In this document: piece after piece, positions 1 through 8,691 of the stretch
Position numbering within the stretch: the stretch's first letter is position 1
How the letters are laid out: each line of letters starts with the position of its first letter
NCBI RefSeq assembly: GCF_051513965.1
Contig: NZ_CP195847.1
Coordinates: 2,542,001 to 2,606,000 of the forward strand
DNA length: 64,000 nucleotides
DNA from: Paramicrobacterium sp051513965
Lineage (GTDB): Bacteria; Actinomycetota; Actinomycetes; Actinomycetales; Microbacteriaceae
Direction: 5' to 3'
Notes under the pieces: model-generated
What the model was told of the DNA's origin: nothing
Database searches by the model: none
What the model saw: only the letters and a program-made list of their open reading frames with translations
Translations under genes and position numbers: made by a program

Positions 1-377
1 ACGCTCGGCTCCCATGCCGACTGCGCATTCGGCCCCATGACCGCGCCGATGTCCATCAGATTGCCGGAGTCGACGTAGGAGCCGTAGTACGAGTTGTTGA
101 TCCAGAAGATGTCGTCCATGCTGTCGCCGGCGACATCGGTGCGCAGCTTCGTCCAGTAGTCGGCCCAGGGCACCACGTTGATGTTGACCTTGATGTCTGG
201 GTTCTTCTTCTCGAACTCGGCAAACGAGTCTTTGTAGGCCTTCGCGACGGTCTCGTCCCACAGGCGGAAGCTGACGGTCGTGGTGTCAGCCTCGGTGGTA
301 TCAGAGGCGGCGCAGCCGGACAGCAGGAGGGCGGATGCCGCCACCACGGCCGCCGCGGTAAGGATTCGCTTCGACAT
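1..377 (-). CDS. Sugar ABC transporter substrate-binding lipoprotein (3' end outside window)
   Basis: N-terminal 125 residues of an extracellular solute-binding protein, cut by the window edge. It starts MSKRILTAAA at 377. A signal peptide ends in the lipobox LLSGC with the lipidated Cys at residue 22, so the mature protein should be anchored on the outer face of the membrane. The text that follows (VSFRLWDETVAKAYKDSFAEFEKKNPDI) is broken here as VSFRLWDE, then FEKKNPDIKVN, and is typical of family 1 sugar-binding proteins. It lies 12 bases downstream of the permease ending at 390, so it is the third gene of a permease-permease-binding protein operon. The substrate cannot be read from this fragment and no glycosidase is adjacent inside the window. 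Confidence 0.9.
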   Translation of the reverse strand, partial: MSKRILTAAAVVAASALLLSGCAASDTTEADTTTVSFRLWDETVAKAYKDSFAEFEKKNPDIKVNINVVPWADYWTKLRTDVAGDSMDDIFWINNSYYGSYVDSGNLMDIGAVMGPNAQSAWEPS

Positions 378-389
378 TCGGGTCTTTCT

Positions 390-1289
390 CTATTTGAAAC
401 CGGTGATGGTGATGGACCGGACGATGTGCTTCTGGAAGATCAGGAACACGATCACGAGAGGTACGAGCGCGATCGTCGTCGCCGCCATCACCAGCGTCCA
501 ATTGCTCGTGTACTGAGATTGGAGGCTAGCAGTCGCGACCGTGATCACTCCCCACTTCTCCCCCGTCGTGACAACGAGCGGCCAGAGGAAGCTGTTCCAC
601 TGCGTGACGACGGTGATGAGTGCGAGGGTCGCGATGATCGGTCTCGACAACGGAACCACGATACCCGTCATGATGCGAAAATGCCCGGCTCCGTCGATGC
701 GAGCGGCATCCACGAGGTCTTGCGGGATGCCTCGGAAGTACTCCCTCAACAGGAAGATCGCGTACGGACTGCCGAACATGAACGGCAGTACGAGACCCCA
801 GAAAGTGTTGCGCAGACCGAGTTGAACCATCATGAGGTAGAGCGGTACGACGAGGACGACCGCCGGAACCATGAGACCCGAGAGGTACATCCAGAACAGA
901 ATGCTCCGGCCGGGGAACTCTATGCGCGCGAAGGCATATGCAGCCATGATCGAGAAGCTCAGCTGCCCCACAAGGAGCACGAGCGTCATCGCGACAGTGA
1001 CAGCGAACGCCCGCGCGAAGCTGTGGCCGGAGCCGAGGAGCTCGGAGAAGTTGGCGAGGGTCGGCGGCGCCGGCAGCGACAGCGCGCCCTCGCGGGCGAA
1101 CTGCTTCGACGTCGTCACGGCGGTGAGGATGCTGAAGGCGAACGGACCGATGGTCACGAGTGCCCCCGCGAGAAGTACGAGGTAGACGGCGACGTTGGTG
1201 AGAGCGCGTCGCCGCACGTGGGCAGCGCGTCGCGGCATCCGCTCTGTCTGCGTGACGGGAGGGGCTGTCAGCGTGTCAGGAGAGGTCAT
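390..1289 (-). CDS. Carbohydrate ABC transporter permease, MalG type
   Basis: Inner-membrane subunit of a binding-protein-dependent sugar importer, 299 residues, with about six hydrophobic segments. The cytoplasmic EAA loop that docks the ATPase is visible as DAARIDGAGHF followed by a hydrophobic stretch ending PLSRP. I place the start at the ATG at 1289 (MTSPDTLTAPP): it has a GGAGG about 8 bases upstream and overlaps the end of the preceding permease by 14 bases. Upstream in-frame codons would put an unlikely Arg/Gly-rich leader on the protein. No ATPase gene is present, which is common in actinobacteria where one MsiK-like ATPase serves many importers (family knowledge, not seen here). Confidence 0.93.
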   Translation of the reverse strand: MTSPDTLTAPPVTQTERMPRRAAHVRRRALTNVAVYLVLLAGALVTIGPFAFSILTAVTTSKQFAREGALSLPAPPTLANFSELLGSGHSFARAFAVTVAMTLVLLVGQLSFSIMAAYAFARIEFPGRSILFWMYLSGLMVPAVVLVVPLYLMMVQLGLRNTFWGLVLPFMFGSPYAIFLLREYFRGIPQDLVDAARIDGAGHFRIMTGIVVPLSRPIIATLALITVVTQWNSFLWPLVVTTGEKWGVITVATASLQSQYTSNWTLVMAATTIALVPLVIVFLIFQKHIVRSITITGFK

Positions 1290-2226
1290 AGGTCGTCCTC
1301 CCCTTGAAGTAGAGATGCTGCGCAATCGTGATGACGACGAGGATCACCAGCAGGACGACCGCGACGACGCCCGCCTCGCCCATCTCGAACGTGGAGAACG
1401 CCTCGGTGTAGAGCCGCATCGCGACCACGTCGGTGTGCCCGAGCGAGGCGCCGTCGACGATGTCGTGCGGGCCGCCCTTCGTGAGCGCGTAGATCTGGTC
1501 GAAGAGCTGGAACACCGCGATCATGCTCGTCACGAGCACGAAGAACATCGTGGGCCGCAGCAGCGGGAGCTTCACGCGCCAGAACGTCGCAATCGCTCCA
1601 GCGCCGTCGATGCGGGCGGCATCCAGAATCTGATCGGGGATGTTCAGGAGCCCGGCCACGAAGAAGAGCGTGATGTAGCCGACGTTCGTCCAGATCACGA
1701 CCGCGGCGACGCTCGGCAGCGCGAGAGCGGGGTCGGTGAGCCACTCGATCCGGTGGCCGAGCAGCGTGTTCAGCAGGCCGTTCGTGGGGGCGAGGATCCA
1801 CTTCCAGACGATGCCGAGGGCGAGCGGCGCGCTGATCCACGGAAGTATATACAGCACGCGGAATACAGCACTCCCGGGAAGACCACGTGTGAGCAGCGTC
1901 GCCGCGAACAGGCCGAGCGAGGTCTGCACCGGAATGACGATAACCACGAAGAACGCGGTCACGACGAGCGAGTTGAGGAACTCAGGGTCGGCGAGCACGG
2001 AGACGTAATTCTGCAGGCCCACCCACTCGGGAGAGCCAAGGAGATCCCACTTCTGGAAGCTCAGCCACACGACGACAAGAATCGGGAAGAGCAGGAACCC
2101 GATGAAGCCCACGAGACTCGGCGCGAGGAACGCATACGCGGCGACGGTGCCGCGACGTCGTTCCGCACTGCCGCGCCGGGGTGGTCGAGCGACCGCGGTG
2201 GATGCGGGAGCGCTCGAACGTGGCAT
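1276..2226 (-). CDS. Carbohydrate ABC transporter permease, MalF type
   Basis: Partner permease of the importer, 316 residues. The N-terminus is basic and Pro-rich; the first membrane segment starts at about residue 28 (VAAYAFLAPSLVG). The EAA loop reads DAARIDGAGAIATFWRVKLP. It is the first gene of the permease-permease-binding protein unit and overlaps the next gene. A TACGAT hexamer ends 7 bases before the ATG and there is no obvious ribosome-binding site at normal distance, so translation of a near-leaderless message is likely. Its substrate is unknown; MalF-type sequences of this kind import mono- and disaccharides. Confidence 0.93.
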   Translation of the reverse strand: MPRSSAPASTAVARPPRRGSAERRRGTVAAYAFLAPSLVGFIGFLLFPILVVVWLSFQKWDLLGSPEWVGLQNYVSVLADPEFLNSLVVTAFFVVIVIPVQTSLGLFAATLLTRGLPGSAVFRVLYILPWISAPLALGIVWKWILAPTNGLLNTLLGHRIEWLTDPALALPSVAAVVIWTNVGYITLFFVAGLLNIPDQILDAARIDGAGAIATFWRVKLPLLRPTMFFVLVTSMIAVFQLFDQIYALTKGGPHDIVDGASLGHTDVVAMRLYTEAFSTFEMGEAGVVAVVLLVILVVITIAQHLYFKGRTTYDLS

Positions 2227-2233
2227 AGGAGCA

Positions 2234-2239
2234 ATCGTA
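2234..2239 (-). promoter_or_regulatory. -10 element of the sugar importer operon
   Basis: TACGAT read on the minus strand ends 7 bases before the ATG at 2226. This spacing would place the transcript start at or beside the start codon. No convincing -35 was found. Confidence 0.5.
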
Positions 2240-2282
2240 GCGATCCGTGAGACCGAGGCCGTACGCCGTGACGGATGCCGGG

Positions 2283-3737
2283 TCAGCGGTTCCGTTCAGC
2301 CCACCACTGCTTCAGGCGGCGCTCAGCCTCCTCCTCGCCGAGGGTTCCCTCGTCGAGACGCAGTTCGAGCAGCCACGCGTACGCCTTGCCGATCTCGGGC
2401 CCCGGCCGGATGCCGAGGACCTCCTGGATGCGGTTGCCGTCGAGTTCAGGGCGGACCGCGTCGAGCTCCTCCTGCTCTTTGAGCTCGGCGATGCGCTTCT
2501 CGAGGTCGTCGTACGCAAACGCGAGTCGGTCGGCCTTGCGGCGGTTGCGAGTGGTGACATCTGCGCGCGTCAGCATATGCAGGCGCTCGAGCTGATCGCC
2601 CGCGTCACGCACGTAGCGGCGCACCGCGGAGTCGGTCCAGGCGCCCTCGCTGTAGCCGAAGAAGCGCAGGTGCAGCTCGATCAGACGTGTCACGGCCTTG
2701 ATCGTGGCCATGTCGAAGCGCAACGCCTTGAGCCGCTTGCGCGCGAGCTTCGCCCCGACCACGTCGTGATGGTAGAAGCTCACAGCGCCACCCGGCTCGA
2801 GTCTGCGGGTGGCTGGCTTGCCGATGTCATGCAGGAGCGCTGCGAGGCGCAGTACGACATCGGGTTCCTCCCCCGGGTGACGCCGCTTCTCATGACCGAT
2901 GGCCTGCTCGAGCACGGTGAGCGAGTGCTCGTAGACGTCCTTGTGATGGTGATGCTCGTCGGTCTCCAGACGCAGCGCAGGGACCTCCGGGAGTACGACG
3001 TCAGCGAGTCCCGTGTCGACGAGGAGGCGGATGCCGTCGGCCGGAGCATCCGTCGAGAGCAGCTTCACGAGCTCGCCCTGAATGCGCTCGGCCGAGACGA
3101 TCTCGATGGTGGAGGCGCGTGTCTGCATGGCATCCTGCACCTCATCGGCGACGTAGAAGCCGAGCTGGCTCGCGAACCGCGCCGCGCGGAGCATGCGCAG
3201 GGGGTCATCGCCGAAGCTGACCTCGGGCGGCGACGGCGTGCGCAGGGTCGCGTCAAGGAGGTCTTCGACTCCGCCGTGCGGATCGACGAGAGTGACCTGA
3301 GGCACTCGGAGCGCCATCGCGTTGACGGTGAAGTCACGACGCTTGAGATCGTCATCGAGCGTGTCACCGAACTCGACGAGCGGTTTGCGGGTCTCCCCGT
3401 CGTACGCGTCGGCACGGTAGGTCGTGATCTCGACCGTGTCTGTCACGGCATCCTCACCCTCACCCGCGGTGATGCGCGCGCCGATGGTGCCGAACTCGCG
3501 ACCGATGTCCCACTGCGCCGTGGAGATGGGCGTAACGATCTCGAGGATCTCGTCGGGACGGGCATCCGTCGTGAAGTCGTAGTCGTGCACCGGCACGCCG
3601 AGCATGGCATCGCGCACCGGGCCACCCACGAGGGAGAGTTCGTGACCGGCATCCGCGAAAGCCCGCGCAACGCGCTGCACGATGGGTGAGTCGGCGAGAG
3701 TCTGGAGTCGTTCGAGGGCCTCAGCCATTTTCACCAT
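2283..3737 (-). CDS. cca: CCA tRNA nucleotidyltransferase
   Basis: Adds or repairs the 3' CCA of tRNAs. The nucleotidyltransferase head is near the N-terminus: GGPVRDAMLG, then DYDFTTDARPDE with the two metal-binding carboxylates, then RRDFTVNAMA, DPHGGVEDLL and DDPLRMLRAARF. An HD domain follows (LRLAALLHDIGKPAT) around residues 285-300. The protein is 484 residues, usual for actinobacterial members. The start was chosen at the ATG at 3737 (MVKMAEAL) because a TAAGAT hexamer ends 7 bases upstream, the leaderless arrangement seen repeatedly here; the ATG at 3728 is the alternative. The reading frame stays open far upstream, but that text is the antisense shadow of the divergent transporter. 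It is divergent from the SulP gene across 54 bases. Confidence 0.93.
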   Translation of the reverse strand: MVKMAEALERLQTLADSPIVQRVARAFADAGHELSLVGGPVRDAMLGVPVHDYDFTTDARPDEILEIVTPISTAQWDIGREFGTIGARITAGEGEDAVTDTVEITTYRADAYDGETRKPLVEFGDTLDDDLKRRDFTVNAMALRVPQVTLVDPHGGVEDLLDATLRTPSPPEVSFGDDPLRMLRAARFASQLGFYVADEVQDAMQTRASTIEIVSAERIQGELVKLLSTDAPADGIRLLVDTGLADVVLPEVPALRLETDEHHHHKDVYEHSLTVLEQAIGHEKRRHPGEEPDVVLRLAALLHDIGKPATRRLEPGGAVSFYHHDVVGAKLARKRLKALRFDMATIKAVTRLIELHLRFFGYSEGAWTDSAVRRYVRDAGDQLERLHMLTRADVTTRNRRKADRLAFAYDDLEKRIAELKEQEELDAVRPELDGNRIQEVLGIRPGPEIGKAYAWLLELRLDEGTLGEEEAERRLKQWWAERNR

Positions 3738-3744
3738 GCGCACA

Positions 3745-3785
3745 ATCTTAACCGGCGCGCATCCGGTCTCCGCACACCGTACAGT
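3745..3785. promoter_or_regulatory. Divergent leaderless promoters of cca and the SulP gene
   Basis: Two back-to-back -10 elements lie in a 54-base gap. TAAGAT on the minus strand (3745-3750) is 7 bases before the cca ATG. TACAGT on the plus strand (3780-3785) is 6 bases before the GTG at 3792. Both spacings fit transcripts that begin at the start codon. Confidence 0.6.
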
Positions 3786-3791
3786 TGAGCG

Positions 3792-5255
3792 GTGTCTTCC
3801 GCTCCCTCTGCTCTCACGGCTCTGCGGCGACCGCGGCTTCTCATCACGGAAGTGCTGGCCGGCGCCGTCACCACTCTCGCGCTCATTCCCGAGGTGATCT
3901 CGTTCTCGATCATCGCGGGCGTCGACCCGAAGGTGAGCCTCATCGCCTCGGTTGTGCTCGCCATCTCGATGTCGATTCTGGGCGGTCGTCCCGCGATGAT
4001 CACCGCGGCCGCGGGCGCTGTGGCACTCGTCGTCGCGCCGCTCGTGCGAGAGCACGGAGTCGAGTACCTGCTGCCGACGGTCGTGCTCGCCGGTCTCGTG
4101 CAGATTGCCTTCGGGCTCGGAGGACTCGCGCGGCTGATGCGCTTCATTCCACGATCGGTCATGCTTGGGTTCGTCAACGCCCTCGGCATCCTCATCTTCA
4201 TCGCACAGGTGCCGCACGTCGTCGACGTGCCGTGGGTCGTGTACCCGCTGTTCGCCCTGACCATCGCGATCGTCGTGGGACTGCCGCGCCTGACGAAGGC
4301 GGTTCCTGCGCCTCTCGTCGCGATCATCATCGTGACGGCCATCGCCATGATCGGCCACCTGGACGTTCCGACCGTCGGCGATCAGGGCGACGTTGCGGGA
4401 GGGCTGCCGGGCATCACGCCGCTGCTGGTACCGCTGAACGTCGAAACGCTGCAGCTCATCTGGCCGACCGCGCTCAGCGTCGCATTCGTCGGGCTCATGG
4501 AGACTCTGCTGACCGCAAAACTTGTCGACGACATCACCGAGACGAAGTCGCACAAGGGGCGCGAGTCGTGGGCGCTCGGAGTCGCGAACATCGTGGCGGG
4601 ACTGTGGGGCGGCATCGCCGGGTGCGCGATGATCGGACAGACCGTCGTCAACGTGAAGCTCGGGCGGGCGCGCACGCGAATCTCGACGTTCGTCGCGGGT
4701 GCGCTGCTGCTCGCCCTCGTCACGGTGCTGAGCGACGTCATGGAGCAGATTCCGATGGTCGCGCTGGCCGCCGTCATGATGGTCGTCGCCATCACGACCG
4801 TGAATGTGCACAGCATCCGCCCCTCGACATTGCGCAGGATGCCACTGTCAGAGACGCTCGTCATGGTCGTGACCGTCGCGATCGTGGTGGCGACGAGCAA
4901 CCTCGCGATCGGCGTCGGCTGCGGAGTGCTGCTGGCGATCGTGCTGTTCGCCAGGCGGGTCGCGCACGTGGTGACGGTGACACGGGATGCTGGCGACACC
5001 GTGCGGTATCGGGTCTCAGGACCGCTGTTCTTCGGCAGCAGCAACGACCTCGTCGAGCAGTTCTCGTACGCGGACGACATCGCGCATGAGGTCGTCATCG
5101 ACCTCAGTGCCGCGCAGATCTGGGACGCGTCGACGGTGTCGGCACTCGACTCCGTGCAGGCGAAGTACCGCGAGCACGGCATCACCGTGACGTTCTCCGG
5201 GTTGGACGAGCGGTCGACGCAGTTCCACGGGCGGCTCACGGGCACGCTCGGCTGA
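3792..5255 (+). CDS. SulP family inorganic anion transporter with STAS domain
   Basis: Integral membrane transporter of the SLC26/SulP family (sulfate, bicarbonate or other anions), 487 residues. The signature region near the N-terminus reads IPEVISFSIIAGVDPKVSLIAS, broken here as IPEVISFSIIAG and VDPKVSLIAS, followed by about ten hydrophobic segments. The C-terminal part from about residue 400 (RYRVSGPLFFGSS ... VVIDLSAAQIWDASTVSAL) is a STAS domain. The start is the GTG at 3792, with TACAGT 6 bases upstream and no Shine-Dalgarno sequence. Nothing nearby fixes the substrate: there are no sulfate-assimilation or carbonic anhydrase genes next to it. Confidence 0.9.
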   Translation: MSSAPSALTALRRPRLLITEVLAGAVTTLALIPEVISFSIIAGVDPKVSLIASVVLAISMSILGGRPAMITAAAGAVALVVAPLVREHGVEYLLPTVVLAGLVQIAFGLGGLARLMRFIPRSVMLGFVNALGILIFIAQVPHVVDVPWVVYPLFALTIAIVVGLPRLTKAVPAPLVAIIIVTAIAMIGHLDVPTVGDQGDVAGGLPGITPLLVPLNVETLQLIWPTALSVAFVGLMETLLTAKLVDDITETKSHKGRESWALGVANIVAGLWGGIAGCAMIGQTVVNVKLGRARTRISTFVAGALLLALVTVLSDVMEQIPMVALAAVMMVVAITTVNVHSIRPSTLRRMPLSETLVMVVTVAIVVATSNLAIGVGCGVLLAIVLFARRVAHVVTVTRDAGDTVRYRVSGPLFFGSSNDLVEQFSYADDIAHEVVIDLSAAQIWDASTVSALDSVQAKYREHGITVTFSGLDERSTQFHGRLTGTLG

Positions 5256-5266
5256 CTGGGGTGCAT

Positions 5267-5339
5267 CAGGTAGGAGATGCATCACTCAGAAGGATGCTTT
5301 TCGCGATTTCGTCCCGCTGAATGACACATCTCCTACCTG
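5267..5339 (+). repeat. Dispersed hairpin repeat, copy 1
   Basis: An imperfect palindrome of 73 bases with 13-base perfect outer arms (CAGGTAGGAGATG and its complement at 5327-5339) and a core containing GGATGCTTTTCGCG. The reverse complement of 48781-48853 matches it along its whole length with about ten substitutions and two one-base gaps. It sits between the SulP gene and the helicase gene, 12 bases after the SulP stop, and could act as a terminator. Confidence 0.85.
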
Positions 5340-5396
5340 GCGAACGGGCGGGCAGCGCGGGCAGACGGGCAGACAGTGTCAGCGGGGCGTGAGAGC

Positions 5397-8300
5397 ATGA
5401 GTGGCGTGGAGCTGCTGCCGTTGATCGACGAAGACGTGGCGGTCGCGCTCGTGGACCCGCGTACGCTCGTCCGGGCGCGCAGCTACGTGGGGGCAGTGAC
5501 ACAGCTGCACTGGAACAGCGAGGCCCAGACGCTCTCTGCGCGCGTCCTCGGCAACTCGGCGGCACCGTATAGGTGCCGAGTCGACCTCCGCGAGGGTCCA
5601 AGCGGCTTCACCCCGACCTTCACAGCGTGCAGCTGCCCGGTGCAGGTGCGCTGCAAGCACGTCGCCGCGGTGCTCCTCGCGTGTGCCCAGCGCGCGCAGC
5701 GTGAGGACGAACGGGCTGTGCAGGAGCTTCCGGCATGGAAGAGCGCCGTCGAATCGATGGTGAGCACGGATGCCGCACGCGAGACGACACCTCTCGCACT
5801 CGGCTTCGAGCTGCGTCTCAAGGGCGCGCGCCGCACGAGCACGACGGCCTCCTCCCTCTCAGCGGCGACCAGCAAGGGCGTGCGCCTCGGCATCCGCCCG
5901 CTCATGCCCGGCAAGCGCGGCTGGATCAAAGGCACTCTCACCTGGCGTACGCTCGCGCACCAGATCAACCGACTGCGCCTCGACCCTGATCAGCTCATGT
6001 GGTTCACACAGATGCTCGGGCTCTTCGATGCGACCCGCGAAAAGTGGCTGCTGAACGAGTCCGACACGCTCTCGCTCGACGACTTCCGCAGTCCGCTGCT
6101 GTGGCGTTTGCTCGCGGATGCCGAGAGCACGGGCGTTCGTCTCGTGGGCATCAACCGCAACACGACCGTCGAGCTCGCAGAGTCAGCGCGCATCAGTCTC
6201 GACGTTCGCGCGCAGGGACGCGGACTGCAGCTCGCGCCGCTCGTCGTGATCGACGGAATGCCGTATGACGCGCGGCGAGTCGCCCCGGTCGCCGAGCACG
6301 GCGTCTACGCGTATGCGGTGAGCGGCAGCGACATCCATGTTCTTCTCGCCCCGACCATGGAGCCGCTCACCGGCGAGCGTCGCGCTCTGCTCGCTCGCCC
6401 AGACACGGTGGATGTGCCGCCGGATGATGTGCCGGAGTTCCTCGGCGACTACTACCCGCGGGTGACGGCGGGTATCGAGGTGACGAGCAGCGACCGTTCC
6501 GTCGATCTGCCCGAGGTCTCGCCGCCGGAGCTCGTATTGGCCGCAGAGTTCGGCGCGAAAGACGCACTGTCGCTGACGTGGCGGTGGCGGTACCACGCCC
6601 CTGAGCGCGACCTGCCTTTCGATGCCCGTCCCGGCGAACGGCGCGACGCCGATCGCGAGCGCGAGACCCGCGGCAGGGTGGAGCGCGCCTGGCCCGGAGG
6701 AACCGAGCACGCCTCGCGCAAGCTGCACGACGTCGACACCGCCGAGTTCACGGAGCACGTGCTGCCCACTCTCGAGCGACTCGAGGGCGTGCGCGTGGAG
6801 GTCAGCGGGAAGCGGCCGGTGTACCGCGAGCTGACCGCGTCGCCGCATGTGACGGTCTCGACCGTGGAGTCCGAGAAGAACGACTGGTTCGACCTGGGCA
6901 TCATCGTCACGATCGAGGGGCGGCCGATTCCGTTCATCGACCTGTTCGAGGCGCTCGCACGCGGACGCAAGAAGCTGAAGCTCGTCGACGGCACCTACTT
7001 CTCGCTCGGACATCCCGCCTTCGAGCGCCTGCGGGAGCTGCTCGCCGAGTCGGACGCGCTCGACGAGTGGGAGCCCGGAGCCCCGATCATCAGTCGATAT
7101 CAGGTGGGGCTCTGGGCCGACTTCGAAGACCTCGCGGACGAGACTGTCGAAGCGGTGACGTGGCGGGAGACCGTCGCGGGGCTCTCCGGCTCTCAGGAGG
7201 TCGTCCGACCGGAACCGCCGGTGCGCGCAACGCTGCGGCCCTACCAACGCGAAGGCTTCCAGTGGCTCGCGTTTCTGTGGGAGCACCGCCTGGGCGGCAT
7301 CCTCGCTGATGACATGGGGCTCGGCAAGACACTGCAGACTCTTGCTCTCATCGCGCACGCGCGCGAGCAGGGCGAGGGGGATGCCGAGGAGCCGCCCTTC
7401 CTCGTGGTGGCGCCGACGTCCGTCGTGTCGACGTGGCGATCGGAGGCCCAGCGGTTCACCCCGCACCTGGACGTGCGCGTGGTCGACGCCACCCGGGGCA
7501 GACGTCACGTGCCTCTCGAGGAGGAGATCGCCGGAGCTGACGTCGTCATCATGTCGTACGCGGTCATGCGCATCGACGCAGCGCATGTGGCGAAGCTGTC
7601 GTGGGCGGGGCTCGTGCTCGACGAGGCGCAGTTCGTCAAGAACCCCGATTCGAAGGCACACCAGGCGGCCGCTGACATCGACGCGCCCTTCCGCCTTGCA
7701 ATCACAGGAACTCCGCTCGAGAACACGCTGCTCGATCTGTGGGCGCTGTGCTCGATCACGGCACCGGGGCTCTTCCCCTCCCGCCGTCGATTCAGCGAGG
7801 AGTACGTGCGCCCCATCGAGGGTGACGTCGTTCCCGAGCGGATCGCCCGGCTGCGCCGACGCGTTCGCCCCTTCATGATGCGCCGTACGAAAGAAGCCGT
7901 GGCGGCCGACCTCCCGCCCAAGCAGGAGCAGACCGTCGAGGTCGAGCTCGCAGCTGATCACCGCAGCCTCTATGACACTGTGCTGCAGCGCGAGCGGAAG
8001 AAGCTGCTCGGACTCATCGACGACCTCGACCGCAACCGGTTCATCGTCTTCCGGTCCCTCACACTGCTGCGGATGCTGGCGCTCGACCCAGCGCTCGTGG
8101 ACGACGAGTACGCGGGCGTGACCTCGAGCAAGCTCGACGCACTGTTCGAGCAGCTCGACGACGTCATCGCGGAGGGGCACCGCATGCTGGTGTTCAGCCA
8201 GTTCACGTCGTTCCTGAAGCGCGTCGCCGAGCGGCTCGACGCTCGAGGCATCCCCTATTCCTACCTCGACGGCTCGACGAGGCGGCGCGGGGAGGTCATC

Positions 8301-8633
8301 GAGGCCTTCCGCGCTGGCGACGCCCCGGTGTTCCTGATCAGCCTCAAGGCGGGCGGCTTCGGCCTCACCCTGACCGAGGCCGACTACGTGTTCATGCTCG
8401 ACCCGTGGTGGAACCCGGCGAGCGAGGCCCAGGCGATCGACCGCACGCACCGCATCGGACAGACGCAAAACGTCATGGTCTACCGGCTCGTCGCCGAGGG
8501 CACGATCGAGGAGAAAGTCATGGCTCTGCAGCGCAAGAAAGCGGCGTTGTTCGATGCTGTGGTCGATGAGGATGCCGCGTTCAGCAGCGCACTCACGGCA
8601 GACGACATCCGCGCGCTTCTGACCGACGACTGA
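5397..8633 (+). CDS. SWIM zinc-finger SNF2-family helicase/ATPase
   Basis: Large DEAD/DEAH-type SF2 ATPase, about 1078 residues. An N-terminal SWIM zinc finger (CSCPVQVRCKH, near residues 78-90) is followed by a long variable region and then the SNF2 core. Core motifs are ILADDMGLGKTLQT (Walker A, about residue 640), LVLDEAQFVKN (about 741), ITGTPLENTLLDLW, and in the C-terminal lobe GFGLTLTEADYVF, DPWWNPASEAQAIDRTHRIG. Such proteins translocate on duplex DNA or remodel protein-DNA complexes; the bacterial role is poorly defined. The ATG at 5397 is preferred; an in-frame GTG at 5376 would add seven residues. No nuclease or methylase neighbour suggests a defence island. Confidence 0.92.
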   Translation: MSGVELLPLIDEDVAVALVDPRTLVRARSYVGAVTQLHWNSEAQTLSARVLGNSAAPYRCRVDLREGPSGFTPTFTACSCPVQVRCKHVAAVLLACAQRAQREDERAVQELPAWKSAVESMVSTDAARETTPLALGFELRLKGARRTSTTASSLSAATSKGVRLGIRPLMPGKRGWIKGTLTWRTLAHQINRLRLDPDQLMWFTQMLGLFDATREKWLLNESDTLSLDDFRSPLLWRLLADAESTGVRLVGINRNTTVELAESARISLDVRAQGRGLQLAPLVVIDGMPYDARRVAPVAEHGVYAYAVSGSDIHVLLAPTMEPLTGERRALLARPDTVDVPPDDVPEFLGDYYPRVTAGIEVTSSDRSVDLPEVSPPELVLAAEFGAKDALSLTWRWRYHAPERDLPFDARPGERRDADRERETRGRVERAWPGGTEHASRKLHDVDTAEFTEHVLPTLERLEGVRVEVSGKRPVYRELTASPHVTVSTVESEKNDWFDLGIIVTIEGRPIPFIDLFEALARGRKKLKLVDGTYFSLGHPAFERLRELLAESDALDEWEPGAPIISRYQVGLWADFEDLADETVEAVTWRETVAGLSGSQEVVRPEPPVRATLRPYQREGFQWLAFLWEHRLGGILADDMGLGKTLQTLALIAHAREQGEGDAEEPPFLVVAPTSVVSTWRSEAQRFTPHLDVRVVDATRGRRHVPLEEEIAGADVVIMSYAVMRIDAAHVAKLSWAGLVLDEAQFVKNPDSKAHQAAADIDAPFRLAITGTPLENTLLDLWALCSITAPGLFPSRRRFSEEYVRPIEGDVVPERIARLRRRVRPFMMRRTKEAVAADLPPKQEQTVEVELAADHRSLYDTVLQRERKKLLGLIDDLDRNRFIVFRSLTLLRMLALDPALVDDEYAGVTSSKLDALFEQLDDVIAEGHRMLVFSQFTSFLKRVAERLDARGIPYSYLDGSTRRRGEVIEAFRAGDAPVFLISLKAGGFGLTLTEADYVFMLDPWWNPASEAQAIDRTHRIGQTQNVMVYRLVAEGTIEEKVMALQRKKAALFDAVVDEDAAFSSALTADDIRALLTDD

Positions 8634-8691
8634 CCCCCTGGTGGCGCAGCGTGGCATCTGCGAGACTCAAGGAGACACCGGGAGGGATGCC

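Noticed and set aside
3738..4811. Long open frame upstream of cca on the minus strand
   Set aside because: It is the antisense of the SulP gene, has His/Asp/Arg-rich low-complexity text, and the leaderless -10 at 3745-3750 marks the real start at 3737.
5397..8633. SNF2 helicase as part of a phage-defence island
   Set aside because: There is no nuclease, methylase or accessory defence gene around it; neighbours are housekeeping and transport genes.
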